A stretch of DNA of 64,000 nt. Origin: Variovorax jilinensis. GTDB lineage: Bacteria > Pseudomonadota > Gammaproteobacteria > Burkholderiales > Burkholderiaceae_C. The position numbers and the translations under genes are program-made. This document shows, one piece after another, positions 1 to 7,933 of this stretch. The notes under the pieces were generated by a model. That model did not search any database and was not told the DNA's origin. It saw only the letters and a program-made list of their open reading frames with translations. Location: positions 814,001 to 878,000 of the forward strand of contig NZ_JASZYQ010000002.1 in NCBI RefSeq assembly GCF_030316885.1. Direction: 5' to 3'. Within the stretch, counting starts at the first letter, position 1. Each line of letters opens with the position of its first letter.

Positions 1-147
1 GAGGTCGACCGCATCATCGCGGCCAACCTGGGCCGTGATGCGGGCACCAAGGCGCCCGCGGCCCCGGCACCGGCCGCCACGCCGGCCGCCGCCGCCAAGC
101 ACGGCGTTCCCATGACGCCGATCGCCTCGCAAGGCCATCCGGGCTGA
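1..147 (+). CDS. C-terminal end of a probable HlyD/EmrA membrane-fusion protein (partial)
   Basis: Only the last 48 codons lie in the window, read in frame 1 to a TGA at 145-147. The visible part is a short charged stretch followed by an Ala/Pro-rich tail, which by itself is not diagnostic. The assignment rests on context: an EmrB-type DHA2 exporter begins 17 bp downstream, and these exporters are usually encoded directly after their periplasmic adaptor (EmrA/HlyD family). The adaptor would be anchored in the inner membrane and link the exporter to an outer-membrane channel. Confidence 0.5.
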   Translation, partial: EVDRIIAANLGRDAGTKAPAAPAPAATPAAAAKHGVPMTPIASQGHPG

Positions 148-164
148 TCGGGCGAACGCGCACC

Positions 165-1730
165 ATGTCGTCGTCGAACGCCGCCGCCTACCAGCCACCG
201 CCGCCGCTCGAGGGCTCGGCCCGCGTGTGGGGCACGATCGCGCTGTCGGCCGCGACCTTCATGAACGTGCTCGACACGTCGATCGCGAACGTGTCGCTGC
301 CGGCAATCGCGGGCGACCTCGGTGTCAGCTCGACGCAGGGGACCTGGGTCATCACGAGCTTCGCGGTCGCCAACGCGATCGCGGTGCCGCTGACCGGCTG
401 GCTTACCCAGCGCTTCGGCCAGGTGCGCCTCTTCATGACCAGCGTGCTGCTGTTCATCATCAGCTCCTGGCTCTGCGGGCTGGCGCCCAACATGACGATG
501 CTGATCGCGTTCCGCGCGCTGCAGGGCTTCGTCGCCGGCCCGATGATCCCGCTGTCGCAGACCCTGCTGCTGTCGAGCTACCCGCGCGCGAAGGCAGGCC
601 TCGCGATGGCGATGTGGTCGATGACCACGCTGGTGGCGCCGGTGATGGGGCCGCTGCTGGGCGGATGGATCACCGACAACATCTCGTGGCCCTGGATCTT
701 CTACATCAACATCCCGGTGGGACTGGCGGCTGCAGCCATCACCTGGACCATCTATCGCAAGCGCGAGAGCGTGGTGCGCAAGGTGCCGATCGACGGCATC
801 GGGCTTGCCCTGCTGGTGCTGTGGGTGGGCTCGATGCAGCTCATGCTCGACAAGGGCAAGGAGCTCGACTGGTTCCACTCGGCCCTCATCATGACGCTGG
901 CGGTGGTGGCGGTGGTCGGCTTCGCGTTCTTCCTGATCTGGGAGCTGACCGACAAGCATCCGGTGGTCGACCTGTCGCTGTTCAAGCGCCGCAACTTCTG
1001 GTCGGGCGCGCTCGCGACCGCGGTCGCCTACGGGCTCTTCTTCGGCAACGTCGTGATCCTGCCGCTGTGGCTGCAGCAGTTCATGGGCTACACCGCGACC
1101 CAGGCCGGCATGATCATGGCGCCGGTCGGCATGCTGGCGATCATCTTCTCGCCGATCGTCGGGCTCACGGTCGGCAAGGTCGATCCGCGTCGCTATGCGA
1201 CCTTCTCGTTCCTGGTGTTCGCGCTGGTGCTGTGGATGCGCTCGAACTTCAACACCCAGGCCGACTTCTGGACGATCATGATCCCGACCATCATCCAGGG
1301 CGTGGCGATGGCCTTCTTCTTCATTCCGCTCGTGACCATCACGCTGTCGGGCCTGCCGCCCGATCGCATTCCTGCCGCATCGGGCCTGTCGAACTTCCTG
1401 CGCATCACGGCGGGCGCGATCGGTACCTCGGCCGCCACCACGCTGTGGGAGAACCGGGCCGCGCTGCACCACGCGCAGCTGGTCGAGTCGGTGAACCAGG
1501 GCAGCGCCGCAGCCAGCAGCGCGATCTCGAACTTCGGCGCCAGCGGCTTCAGCGCCGACCAGGTGCTGGGGCAGATCAATCGCCTGGTCGACCAGCAGTC
1601 GTTCATGCTGGCCTCGAACGACGTCTTCTATGGCTCGGCGATCCTGTTCCTGCTGCTGATCCCGCTGGTGTGGCTGTCGAAGCCATCGAAGAGTGCGGGG
1701 GCGTCGGACGCCGCGGCGGGGGCGCACTGA
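165..1730 (+). CDS. emrB: DHA2-family MFS drug exporter, EmrB/QacA type
   Basis: The 521-residue protein has about 14 hydrophobic segments, as expected for the 14-TM DHA2 branch of the major facilitator superfamily, proton-driven exporters of hydrophobic toxicants in the inner membrane. Residues 35-60 carry the first-helix region with the motif LDTSIANVSLPAIAG, typical of EmrB, and GWLTQRFGQVRLF matches the MFS motif A loop between helices 2 and 3. Length fits the family (about 510-530). It follows a probable adaptor gene and likely forms an EmrAB-like tripartite pump with it. No clear Shine-Dalgarno sequence precedes the ATG at 165, so translation may be coupled to the upstream gene. The substrate cannot be told from sequence. 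Confidence 0.9.
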   Translation: MSSSNAAAYQPPPPLEGSARVWGTIALSAATFMNVLDTSIANVSLPAIAGDLGVSSTQGTWVITSFAVANAIAVPLTGWLTQRFGQVRLFMTSVLLFIISSWLCGLAPNMTMLIAFRALQGFVAGPMIPLSQTLLLSSYPRAKAGLAMAMWSMTTLVAPVMGPLLGGWITDNISWPWIFYINIPVGLAAAAITWTIYRKRESVVRKVPIDGIGLALLVLWVGSMQLMLDKGKELDWFHSALIMTLAVVAVVGFAFFLIWELTDKHPVVDLSLFKRRNFWSGALATAVAYGLFFGNVVILPLWLQQFMGYTATQAGMIMAPVGMLAIIFSPIVGLTVGKVDPRRYATFSFLVFALVLWMRSNFNTQADFWTIMIPTIIQGVAMAFFFIPLVTITLSGLPPDRIPAASGLSNFLRITAGAIGTSAATTLWENRAALHHAQLVESVNQGSAAASSAISNFGASGFSADQVLGQINRLVDQQSFMLASNDVFYGSAILFLLLIPLVWLSKPSKSAGASDAAAGAH

Positions 1731-1763
1731 GCAGTACCAACGCCCGGATTTGGTGCGACGCGT

Positions 1764-2012
1764 GCATCGCGGCACGGCGTGTGGGGCACGGGCTCCTGCC
1801 GTAGCGGTCGGCGCGCAGCGCCGACTTCGTTGCGGTGCTCGACCGGGAGCGGCGCCGCAGAACTCGCTTCGTGCTCCTTCGGCGCACTGCGCTCAGACAG
1901 CTGCGGCGAGTCAGTCAACAAAGCGCGTGTCTTCGCACGCGCCCCGCTCCCGGGCTGTGCTCCTCACCGCCCCGGAAGTTGCCCGTGTCCCACACGCCGT
2001 GCCGCGACGCAT
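1764..2012. repeat. Nested inverted-repeat element, about 250 bp, between emrB and the NYN gene
   Basis: This fills most of the 362-bp gap between emrB and the next gene; I see no protein gene in it. The outer arms, 1769-1793 and 1981-2005, are inverted copies with one mismatch over 25 bp, and the similarity extends a few bases outward to 1764 and 2012. Inside them are a perfect 10-bp pair (1843-1852 with 1944-1953), a 6-bp pair (1862-1867 with 1906-1911), and two local hairpins (1807-1825, perfect 8-bp stem; 1923-1942, 7-bp stem). Together the arms could fold into a branched cruciform or RNA. The first hairpin may also help end the emrB transcript, though no strong T run follows it. The origin could be a MITE-like element or a structured RNA; I cannot decide. 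Confidence 0.6.
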
Positions 2013-2092
2013 GGATACGTTGCGCCTGATTGAAGAGTAGAAGCGCGTGGAGCGGAACGGGTAAACCCCCGGACTGCAGCGCCACGAGCCGA

Positions 2093-2803
2093 CTACTTCA
2101 GTCGAACCTCCACATGCACAAAGCCTGTGACATCAGGCTGATCGATCACGTCGAGGTACGGCTGTGCGCGAACCAGCTCGCTGAGCTTCTTGAAGCCGTA
2201 GTTTCTCGGATCGAATGAAGTGTGCGTCTTGCCCACCAGACTTCCTACGTTCGCCAGTCGGGACCAGCCACCGTCCCGAGCGGTTTCCCGGACCGCATGT
2301 GTGAGCAATTCCTCGAGGTCAGGCACATTCGGTACTTGGACCGGTGGAGCGGCTTCAGCCGGTCGCTTCAAGACCTCGAAGAAGATGAACTTGTCGCAAG
2401 CGGCGATGAAGGGTTCCGGGGTCTTGCGCTCTCCCAGGCCATAGACGACCTTTCCCGCCTCGCGCAGCCGCGTGGCGAGCCGAGTGAAGTCGCTGTCGCT
2501 CGACACCAGGCAGAAGCCGTCGACGGTCCCGGCGTAGAGGAGATCCATGGCATCGATGATGAAAGCGGAGTCGGTGGAATTCTTTCCCTGTGTGTACGCG
2601 AACTGCTGGATGGGCTGGATCGCATGCCGGTGCAGATGGGCTTTCCAGCCGACCAGGTTCTGAGTCGTCCAGTCGCCGAAGGCGCGCTTGACGGTCGCGG
2701 TCCCGTATTTGGCGACCTCCTCGAGCAACTCCTTGGCCACGGAGGCGGAAGCGTTGTCGGCATCGATGAGGACTGCCAGGCGAGTGATTTCAGTGGTTGC
2801 CAA
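2093..2803 (-). CDS. NYN-domain (PIN-like) putative RNase with C-terminal LOTUS/OST-HTH domain
   Basis: With a TTG start at 2803 the product is 236 aa. Residues about 6-150 form a NYN domain of the LabA/DUF88 type: LAVLIDADNA gives the first metal-binding Asp, DSAFIIDAMDLLY the central Asp, and LVSSDSDF the third acidic cluster. Residues about 165-236 look like a LOTUS/OST-HTH domain (GWSRLANVGSLVG, then YGFKKLSEL), a fold that binds RNA. A role in RNA cleavage or turnover is inferred from the families. The TTG is chosen because family members begin just before the first beta strand and an AGGG lies nine bases upstream; the open frame continues to 3007, so a longer N-terminus is possible. Base composition is visibly less GC-rich than the neighbours, which suggests transfer. 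Confidence 0.75.
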   Translation of the reverse strand: MATTEITRLAVLIDADNASASVAKELLEEVAKYGTATVKRAFGDWTTQNLVGWKAHLHRHAIQPIQQFAYTQGKNSTDSAFIIDAMDLLYAGTVDGFCLVSSDSDFTRLATRLREAGKVVYGLGERKTPEPFIAACDKFIFFEVLKRPAEAAPPVQVPNVPDLEELLTHAVRETARDGGWSRLANVGSLVGKTHTSFDPRNYGFKKLSELVRAQPYLDVIDQPDVTGFVHVEVRLK

Positions 2804-3024
2804 GTTCTTGCCCTGAAGTCGAAGTGGGATGAATGCTGCCACAGTGGCTGGTCGCGCCGTTGGTTCAGCGCCCTTCGCCTGGTTGCATTGCAGCATAGGC
2901 ATTTGCCCCAGTAGGCAATTGCAGCCGCCCCCGCAAACAATGCGGTCCGCGCAGCCATGGTGGCTGGCGCTCAGATGGACCGCATGACTGATTTTTCCTG
3001 CCAGCACCCGGGTGACCGCGCGAG

Positions 3025-3795
3025 ATGAGCGACATCATTCTCGAAACACGCCAGCTCACCAAGGAATTCAAGGGTTTCACCGCGGTCAGCAAGGTCGATC
3101 TGTCAGTCGTTCGCGGCTCGATCCACGCGCTGATCGGGCCGAACGGGGCGGGCAAGACCACCTGCTTCAACCTGCTCACCAAGTTCCTCGAGCCGACCGC
3201 GGGCACCATCCTCTTCAACGGCGAGGACATCACGGGCGAGCGCCCGGCGCAGATCGCGCGCCGCGGCATCATCCGCTCGTTCCAGATCTCGGCCGTGTTC
3301 CCGCACCTCACCTTGCTGGAGAACGTGCGCCTGGGCCTGCAGCGCGCGCTCGGCACCAGCTTTCATTTCTGGAAGAGCGAGAAGTCGCTCAAGCCGCTCG
3401 ATGCCCGCGCCCGCGTGCTGCTGGCCGAGGTCGGCCTGGAAGACCTGGCCGACGAGCTGACCGTGAACCTGCCCTATGGCCGCAAGCGCGCGCTCGAGAT
3501 CGCCACCACGCTGGCGATGGAGCCCGAGCTGATGCTGCTCGACGAGCCCACGCAGGGCATGGGCCACGAAGACGTGCATCGCGTGGCCGAGCTCATCAAG
3601 CGTGTCTCGGCCGGCCGCACCATCCTCATGGTGGAGCACAACATGAGCGTGGTCTCGACCATCGCCGACACGATCACGGTGCTGCAGCGCGGCGCCGTGC
3701 TGGCTGAAGGCCCGTATGCCGAGGTGTCGCGCAATCCGCAGGTGATGGAGGCCTACATGGGCACCACCGACGGCGCGCTTCAAGGGGCACACTGA
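3025..3795 (+). CDS. Branched-chain amino acid-type ABC transporter, ATPase subunit LivG-like (system 1)
   Basis: The 256-residue cytoplasmic ATPase powers an importer of the hydrophobic amino acid/aromatic acid (HAAT, Liv) class. Walker A is GPNGAGKT at residues 38-45, the signature region reads LPYGRKRALEIA, Walker B is LMLLDEP, and the switch His is in MVEHNM. The degenerate signature without LSGGQ is normal for LivG. Its stop overlaps the next ATG by one base, so the two ATPases are translationally coupled. It starts a plus-strand operon of six genes (ATPase, ATPase, two binding proteins, two permeases). No regulator lies next to it and the substrate is unknown. Confidence 0.92.
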   Translation: MSDIILETRQLTKEFKGFTAVSKVDLSVVRGSIHALIGPNGAGKTTCFNLLTKFLEPTAGTILFNGEDITGERPAQIARRGIIRSFQISAVFPHLTLLENVRLGLQRALGTSFHFWKSEKSLKPLDARARVLLAEVGLEDLADELTVNLPYGRKRALEIATTLAMEPELMLLDEPTQGMGHEDVHRVAELIKRVSAGRTILMVEHNMSVVSTIADTITVLQRGAVLAEGPYAEVSRNPQVMEAYMGTTDGALQGAH

Positions 3796-4505
3796 TGGCA
3801 GTCCCCGCACTCGAAATCAAGGACCTCCAGGCCTGGTACGGCGAATCGCACGTGCTGCACGGCGTCGACATGGTGGTGCAGCCCGGCGAGGTGGTGACGC
3901 TTCTCGGGCGCAACGGCGCGGGGCGCACCACGACGATGCGCGCGGTGCTGGGCCTCACGGGCGCCCGCAAGGGCAGCATCAAGGTCAACGGCACCGAGAC
4001 CATCGGCATGGCCACGCACCGCATCGCGCACCACGGCATCGGCTACTGCCCGGAGGAGCGCGGCATCTTCGCGAGCCTCTCGTGCGAGGAGAACCTGATG
4101 CTGCCGCCGGTGCTGAAGGGCGCGGGGCAGGGCATGTCGGTGGAGGAGATCTACGAGATGTTCCCGAACCTGGCCGAGCGGCGCCACAGCCAGGGCACGC
4201 GGCTGTCGGGCGGCGAGCAGCAGATGCTGGCGGTGGCGCGCATCCTGCGCACGGGCGCCAGGCTGCTGCTGCTGGACGAGATCTCCGAGGGGCTGGCGCC
4301 GGTGATCGTGCAGGCGCTGGCGCGAATGATCCACATGCTGCGCAGCAAGGGCTACACGGTGGTGATGGTGGAGCAGAACTTCCGCTTCGCAGCCCCCCTG
4401 GCCGACCGCTTCTACGTGATGGAGCACGGACGCATCGTCGAGAAGTTCGGCGCCGCCGAGCTCGAATCGAAGATGCCGGTGCTCAACGAACTGCTCGGCG
4501 TCTGA
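3795..4505 (+). CDS. Branched-chain amino acid-type ABC transporter, ATPase subunit LivF-like, with altered Walker A (system 1)
   Basis: The 236-residue protein is a LivF-type ATPase: signature LSGGEQQMLAVARIL, Walker B LLLLDEISEGLAP and the VEQN switch region are all present. The Walker A motif reads GRNGAGRT: residue 44, normally the invariant Lys that contacts the nucleotide phosphates, is Arg (codon CGC at 3924-3926). CGC differs from both Lys codons at all three positions, so a single sequencing error cannot explain it. In most ABC ATPases this exchange abolishes hydrolysis, so the importer may depend on LivG alone or use this site for binding only. The start overlaps the livG stop (TGATG). 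Confidence 0.9.
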   Translation: MAVPALEIKDLQAWYGESHVLHGVDMVVQPGEVVTLLGRNGAGRTTTMRAVLGLTGARKGSIKVNGTETIGMATHRIAHHGIGYCPEERGIFASLSCEENLMLPPVLKGAGQGMSVEEIYEMFPNLAERRHSQGTRLSGGEQQMLAVARILRTGARLLLLDEISEGLAPVIVQALARMIHMLRSKGYTVVMVEQNFRFAAPLADRFYVMEHGRIVEKFGAAELESKMPVLNELLGV

Positions 4506-4563
4506 GTTCGTCTTTCCGTTCCCTTTCCTTTCCCAACCCGTTGACCACCTGATGGAGACACTC

Positions 4564-5760
4564 ATGAAGATCCGCTTCAGCGCAATGACCGTCGCGATCG
4601 CCGCCCTGACGCTCGCGGCCGGCGCCGCCCAGGCTCAGGAAAAGGTCAAGATCGGCTTCGTGACCGACATGTCGAGCCTGTACGCCGACGTCGAGGGCAA
4701 GAACGGCGCGCTCGCGATCCAGATGGCGATCGACGACTTCGGCGGCAAGGTGCTGGGCCAGCCGATCGAGCTGCTCACCGCGGACCACCAGAACAAGGCC
4801 GACATCGCGGCGTCGAAGGCGCGCGAGTGGATCGACACCGACGGCGTGACCATGGTCTTCGGCGGCACGAACTCGGGCACCGCGCTGGCCACTGCCAAGG
4901 TGGCGCAGGAGAAGAAGCGGGTCTACTTCAACAACGGCGCCGCCACCTCGGCACTGACCAACGAACAGTGCAGCCCCTACACCGTGCACTACGCCTACGA
5001 CACCGTGGCGCTGGCCAAGGGCACGGGCGGCGCGGTGGTCGACCGCGGCGGCAAGAGCTGGTTCTTCCTGACCGCCGACTACGCCTTCGGTCACGCACTC
5101 GAGGCCGACACCACGGCCGTGGTCAAGGCCAAGGGCGGCACCGTGGTGGGCGCCGTGCGCGCGCCGCTCAATGCTTCGGACTTCTCTTCCTTCCTGCTGC
5201 AGGCGCAGAACTCCAAGGCACAGATCCTGGGCCTGGCGAACGCGGGCGGCGACACCATCAACTCGATCAAGGCAGCGAAGGAATTCGGCATCGGCAAGAA
5301 CATGAAGCTGGCCGGCCTGCTGATCTTCCTGAGCGACGTCCACAGCCTGGGCCTCAAGAACACCGAAGGCCTGCTGCACACCACCAGCTGGTACTGGGAC
5401 CTGAACGACGACACGCGCAAGTTCGCCAAGCGCTTCTTCGAGAAGACCAAGCGCATGCCGACCGACATCCAGGCGGCCGACTACTCGGCCACGGCGACCT
5501 ACCTGAAGGCCGTGCAGGCGGCCAAGAGCACCGACGCCGACAAGGTGATGGCCGAGCTCAAGAAGACCCCGATCAACGACTTCTACGCCAAGGGCGTGAT
5601 CCGCCCCGACGGCCGCATGGTGCACGACATGTACCTGGTCGAGGTCAAGTCGCCGGCCGATTCGAAGCAGCCCTGGGACTACCTCAAGGTGAATGCCAAG
5701 CTGCCCGGCGATCAGGTCTTCACGACCAAGGCCGAATCCAAGTGCGCCCTCTGGAAGTGA
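4564..5760 (+). CDS. ABC transporter periplasmic substrate-binding protein, Liv type, copy 1 (system 1)
   Basis: A 398-residue periplasmic binding protein of the type I (PBP1, LivJ-like) fold delivers substrate to the LivHM permeases. Residues 1-24 form a signal peptide ending AQA before QEKVKIGFVTD. The ATG at 4564 is preferred over one 12 bases upstream because GGAGA lies six bases before it. It is followed 50 bp later by a paralogue that is very similar along its whole length. Long stretches, for example FFEKTKRMPTDIQAADYSAT, are identical in both. The binding cleft is clearly conserved but the ligand (amino acid or aromatic acid) cannot be read from sequence. Confidence 0.92.
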   Translation: MKIRFSAMTVAIAALTLAAGAAQAQEKVKIGFVTDMSSLYADVEGKNGALAIQMAIDDFGGKVLGQPIELLTADHQNKADIAASKAREWIDTDGVTMVFGGTNSGTALATAKVAQEKKRVYFNNGAATSALTNEQCSPYTVHYAYDTVALAKGTGGAVVDRGGKSWFFLTADYAFGHALEADTTAVVKAKGGTVVGAVRAPLNASDFSSFLLQAQNSKAQILGLANAGGDTINSIKAAKEFGIGKNMKLAGLLIFLSDVHSLGLKNTEGLLHTTSWYWDLNDDTRKFAKRFFEKTKRMPTDIQAADYSATATYLKAVQAAKSTDADKVMAELKKTPINDFYAKGVIRPDGRMVHDMYLVEVKSPADSKQPWDYLKVNAKLPGDQVFTTKAESKCALWK

Positions 5761-5810
5761 CGTCCACTTCCCCCCCTTTCCCGTTTGACAGCCATCCTCG
5801 AATCGACACC

Positions 5811-7004
5811 ATGAAAAAAACCATTGCGCTTTCCGCCGTCTCCGTTGCCATCGCCCTCGCCACCGGCGCCGTCCAGGCCCAGGAGAAGGTGAAGATCGGC
5901 TTCATCACCGACATGTCGAGCCTGTACGCCGACGTCGAGGGCAAGGGCGGTGCGACCGCGATCCAGATGGCCATCGACGACTTCGGGGGCAAGGTCAACG
6001 GCATGCCGATCGAGCTGGTCACCGCCGATCACCAGAACAAGGCCGACATCGCCGCCTCGAAGGCGCGCGAATGGATCGACACCGACAACCTCACGATGCT
6101 GTTCGGCGGCACCAACTCCGGCACCGGCCTCGCGATGGCCAAGGTGGCGCAGGAGAAGAAGCGCGTCTTCATGGTCAACGGCGCCGGTGCCTCGGCACTG
6201 ACCAACGAGCAGTGCAGCCCCTACACCGTGCACTACGCCTACGACACCGTGGCGCTGGCCAAGGGCACGGGCGGCGCGGTGGTCGCCAACGGCGGCAAGA
6301 ACTGGTTCTTCCTGACCGCCGACTACGCCTTCGGCGCGGCGCTCGAGGCCGACACGTCCAAGGTCGTGAAGGAGAAGGGCGGCACCGTGGTCGGCGGCGT
6401 CAAGCATCCGCTCAATGCCTCGGACTTCTCGTCCTTCCTGCTGCAGGCGCAGAACTCGAAGGCGCAGATCCTGGGCCTGGCCAACGCGGGTGGCGACACC
6501 ATCAACGCCATCAAGGCGGCGAAGGAGTTCGGCATCAACAAGTCGATGAAGCTGGCCGGCCTGCTGGTCTTCATCACCGACATCCACAGCCTGGGTCTCA
6601 AGAACACCGAAGGCCTGCTGCTCACGACCAGCTGGGACTGGAACCTGAACCAGGAAACCCGCGCCTTCGGCAAGAAGTTCTTCGAGAAGACCAAGCGCAT
6701 GCCGACCGACATCCAGGCGGCCGACTACTCGGCCACGACGACCTACCTGAAGGCCGTGCAGGCGGCCAAGAGCACGGACGCCGACAAGGTGATGGCCGAG
6801 CTCAAGAAGATGCCGATCAACGACTTCTACGCCAAGGGCGTGATCCGTCCCGACGGCCGCATGGTGCACGACATGTACCTGATGCAGGTCAAGTCGCCGA
6901 GCGAATCGACCCAGCCCTGGGACTACTACAAGGTCGTTGCCAAGCTGCCCGGCGAAGAAGTCTTCACGACCAAGGCCGAGAGCAAGTGCGCCCTCTGGAA
7001 ATAA
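5811..7004 (+). CDS. ABC transporter periplasmic substrate-binding protein, Liv type, copy 2 (system 1)
   Basis: The 397-residue product has a signal peptide of 23 residues (MKKTIALS to AVQA) and the same mature start, QEKVKIGF, as copy 1. The two proteins align end to end without large gaps and share the C-terminus ESKCALWK. Differences cluster in short segments: copy 1 has VYFNNGAATS where copy 2 has VFMVNGAGAS, and copy 1 has HTTSWYWDL where copy 2 has LTTSWDWNL. Both segments are plausible ligand-contact regions, so the pair may bind related but different compounds. DNA identity is nearly complete over parts of both genes, which points to recent duplication or gene conversion. Confidence 0.92.
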   Translation: MKKTIALSAVSVAIALATGAVQAQEKVKIGFITDMSSLYADVEGKGGATAIQMAIDDFGGKVNGMPIELVTADHQNKADIAASKAREWIDTDNLTMLFGGTNSGTGLAMAKVAQEKKRVFMVNGAGASALTNEQCSPYTVHYAYDTVALAKGTGGAVVANGGKNWFFLTADYAFGAALEADTSKVVKEKGGTVVGGVKHPLNASDFSSFLLQAQNSKAQILGLANAGGDTINAIKAAKEFGINKSMKLAGLLVFITDIHSLGLKNTEGLLLTTSWDWNLNQETRAFGKKFFEKTKRMPTDIQAADYSATTTYLKAVQAAKSTDADKVMAELKKMPINDFYAKGVIRPDGRMVHDMYLMQVKSPSESTQPWDYYKVVAKLPGEEVFTTKAESKCALWK

Positions 7005-7042
7005 GCTGAACTCTTGAACGCATTCATCGCCTTTCTCCCGTC

Positions 7043-7918
7043 ATGCAAATCTCACTGCCAGCCCTGCTGAGCCAGCTCCTCCTCGGGCTGGTCAACGGGT
7101 CGTTCTACGCGATCCTGAGCCTCGGGCTCGCAGTGATCTTCGGCCTGCTCAACGTGATCAACTTCGCCCACGGCGCGTTGTTCATGCTGGGCGCGGTGCT
7201 GACCTGGATGGCGATGAACTACTTCGACGTCAACTACTGGGTCATGCTCGCCGTGGCCCCGGTGCTCGTCGGCCTGTTCGGCATCGTGATCGAGCGCCTG
7301 CTGCTGCGCTGGATCTACAAGCTCGACCACCTCTACGGCCTTTTGCTCACGCTCGGCCTCACGCTGCTCATCGAGGGCGTGTTCCGCTCCATCTACGGCG
7401 TCTCGGGCCTGGCCTACGACGCGCCCGAGGCGCTCTCCAGCGCCACCGACCTCGGCTTCATGATCCTGCCCAACTACCGGGCCTGGGTGGTGGTGGCATC
7501 GCTGGTGGTGTGCTTCGCCACCTGGTTCGTGATCGAGAAGACCCGCCTGGGCGCCTACCTGCGCGCGGGCACCGAGAACCCGCGACTGGTCGAGGCCTTC
7601 GGCGTCAACGTGCCGCTGATGATCACGCTCACCTACGGCTTCGGCGTGGCGCTGGCCGCCTTCGCCGGCGTGCTCGCCGCGCCCGTGATCCAGGTCTCGC
7701 CGCTGATGGGCCAGAACCTCATCATCGTCGTCTTCGCGGTGGTGGTGATCGGCGGCATGGGCTCGATCATGGGCGCCATCCTCACCGGCCTGGGCCTGGG
7801 CGTCATCGAGGGCCTGACCAAGGTGTTCTATCCCGAGGCATCGTCCACCGTGGTCTTCGTGATCATGGTCATCGTGCTGCTCATCCGTCCGGCCGGTCTC
7901 TTCGGCAAAGAGAAGTAA
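7043..7918 (+). CDS. Branched-chain amino acid-type ABC transporter permease LivH-like (system 1)
   Basis: This 291-residue inner-membrane protein has about eight hydrophobic segments and matches LivH. The N-terminal LGLAVIFGLLNVINFAHG is the conserved first-helix motif, and VVVIGGMGSIMGAI is the cytoplasmic coupling segment that docks on the ATPases. It pairs with the LivM-like protein encoded 15 bp downstream to form the channel. It follows the two binding-protein genes after 38 bp and is clearly part of the same transcript. Confidence 0.93.
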   Translation: MQISLPALLSQLLLGLVNGSFYAILSLGLAVIFGLLNVINFAHGALFMLGAVLTWMAMNYFDVNYWVMLAVAPVLVGLFGIVIERLLLRWIYKLDHLYGLLLTLGLTLLIEGVFRSIYGVSGLAYDAPEALSSATDLGFMILPNYRAWVVVASLVVCFATWFVIEKTRLGAYLRAGTENPRLVEAFGVNVPLMITLTYGFGVALAAFAGVLAAPVIQVSPLMGQNLIIVVFAVVVIGGMGSIMGAILTGLGLGVIEGLTKVFYPEASSTVVFVIMVIVLLIRPAGLFGKEK

Positions 7919-7933
7919 GACCGCAGCAGCCCC

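Noticed and set aside
1807..1825. Classical rho-independent terminator of emrB
   Set aside because: The 8-bp stem is perfect but the following bases, TTCGTTG, are not a proper T run.
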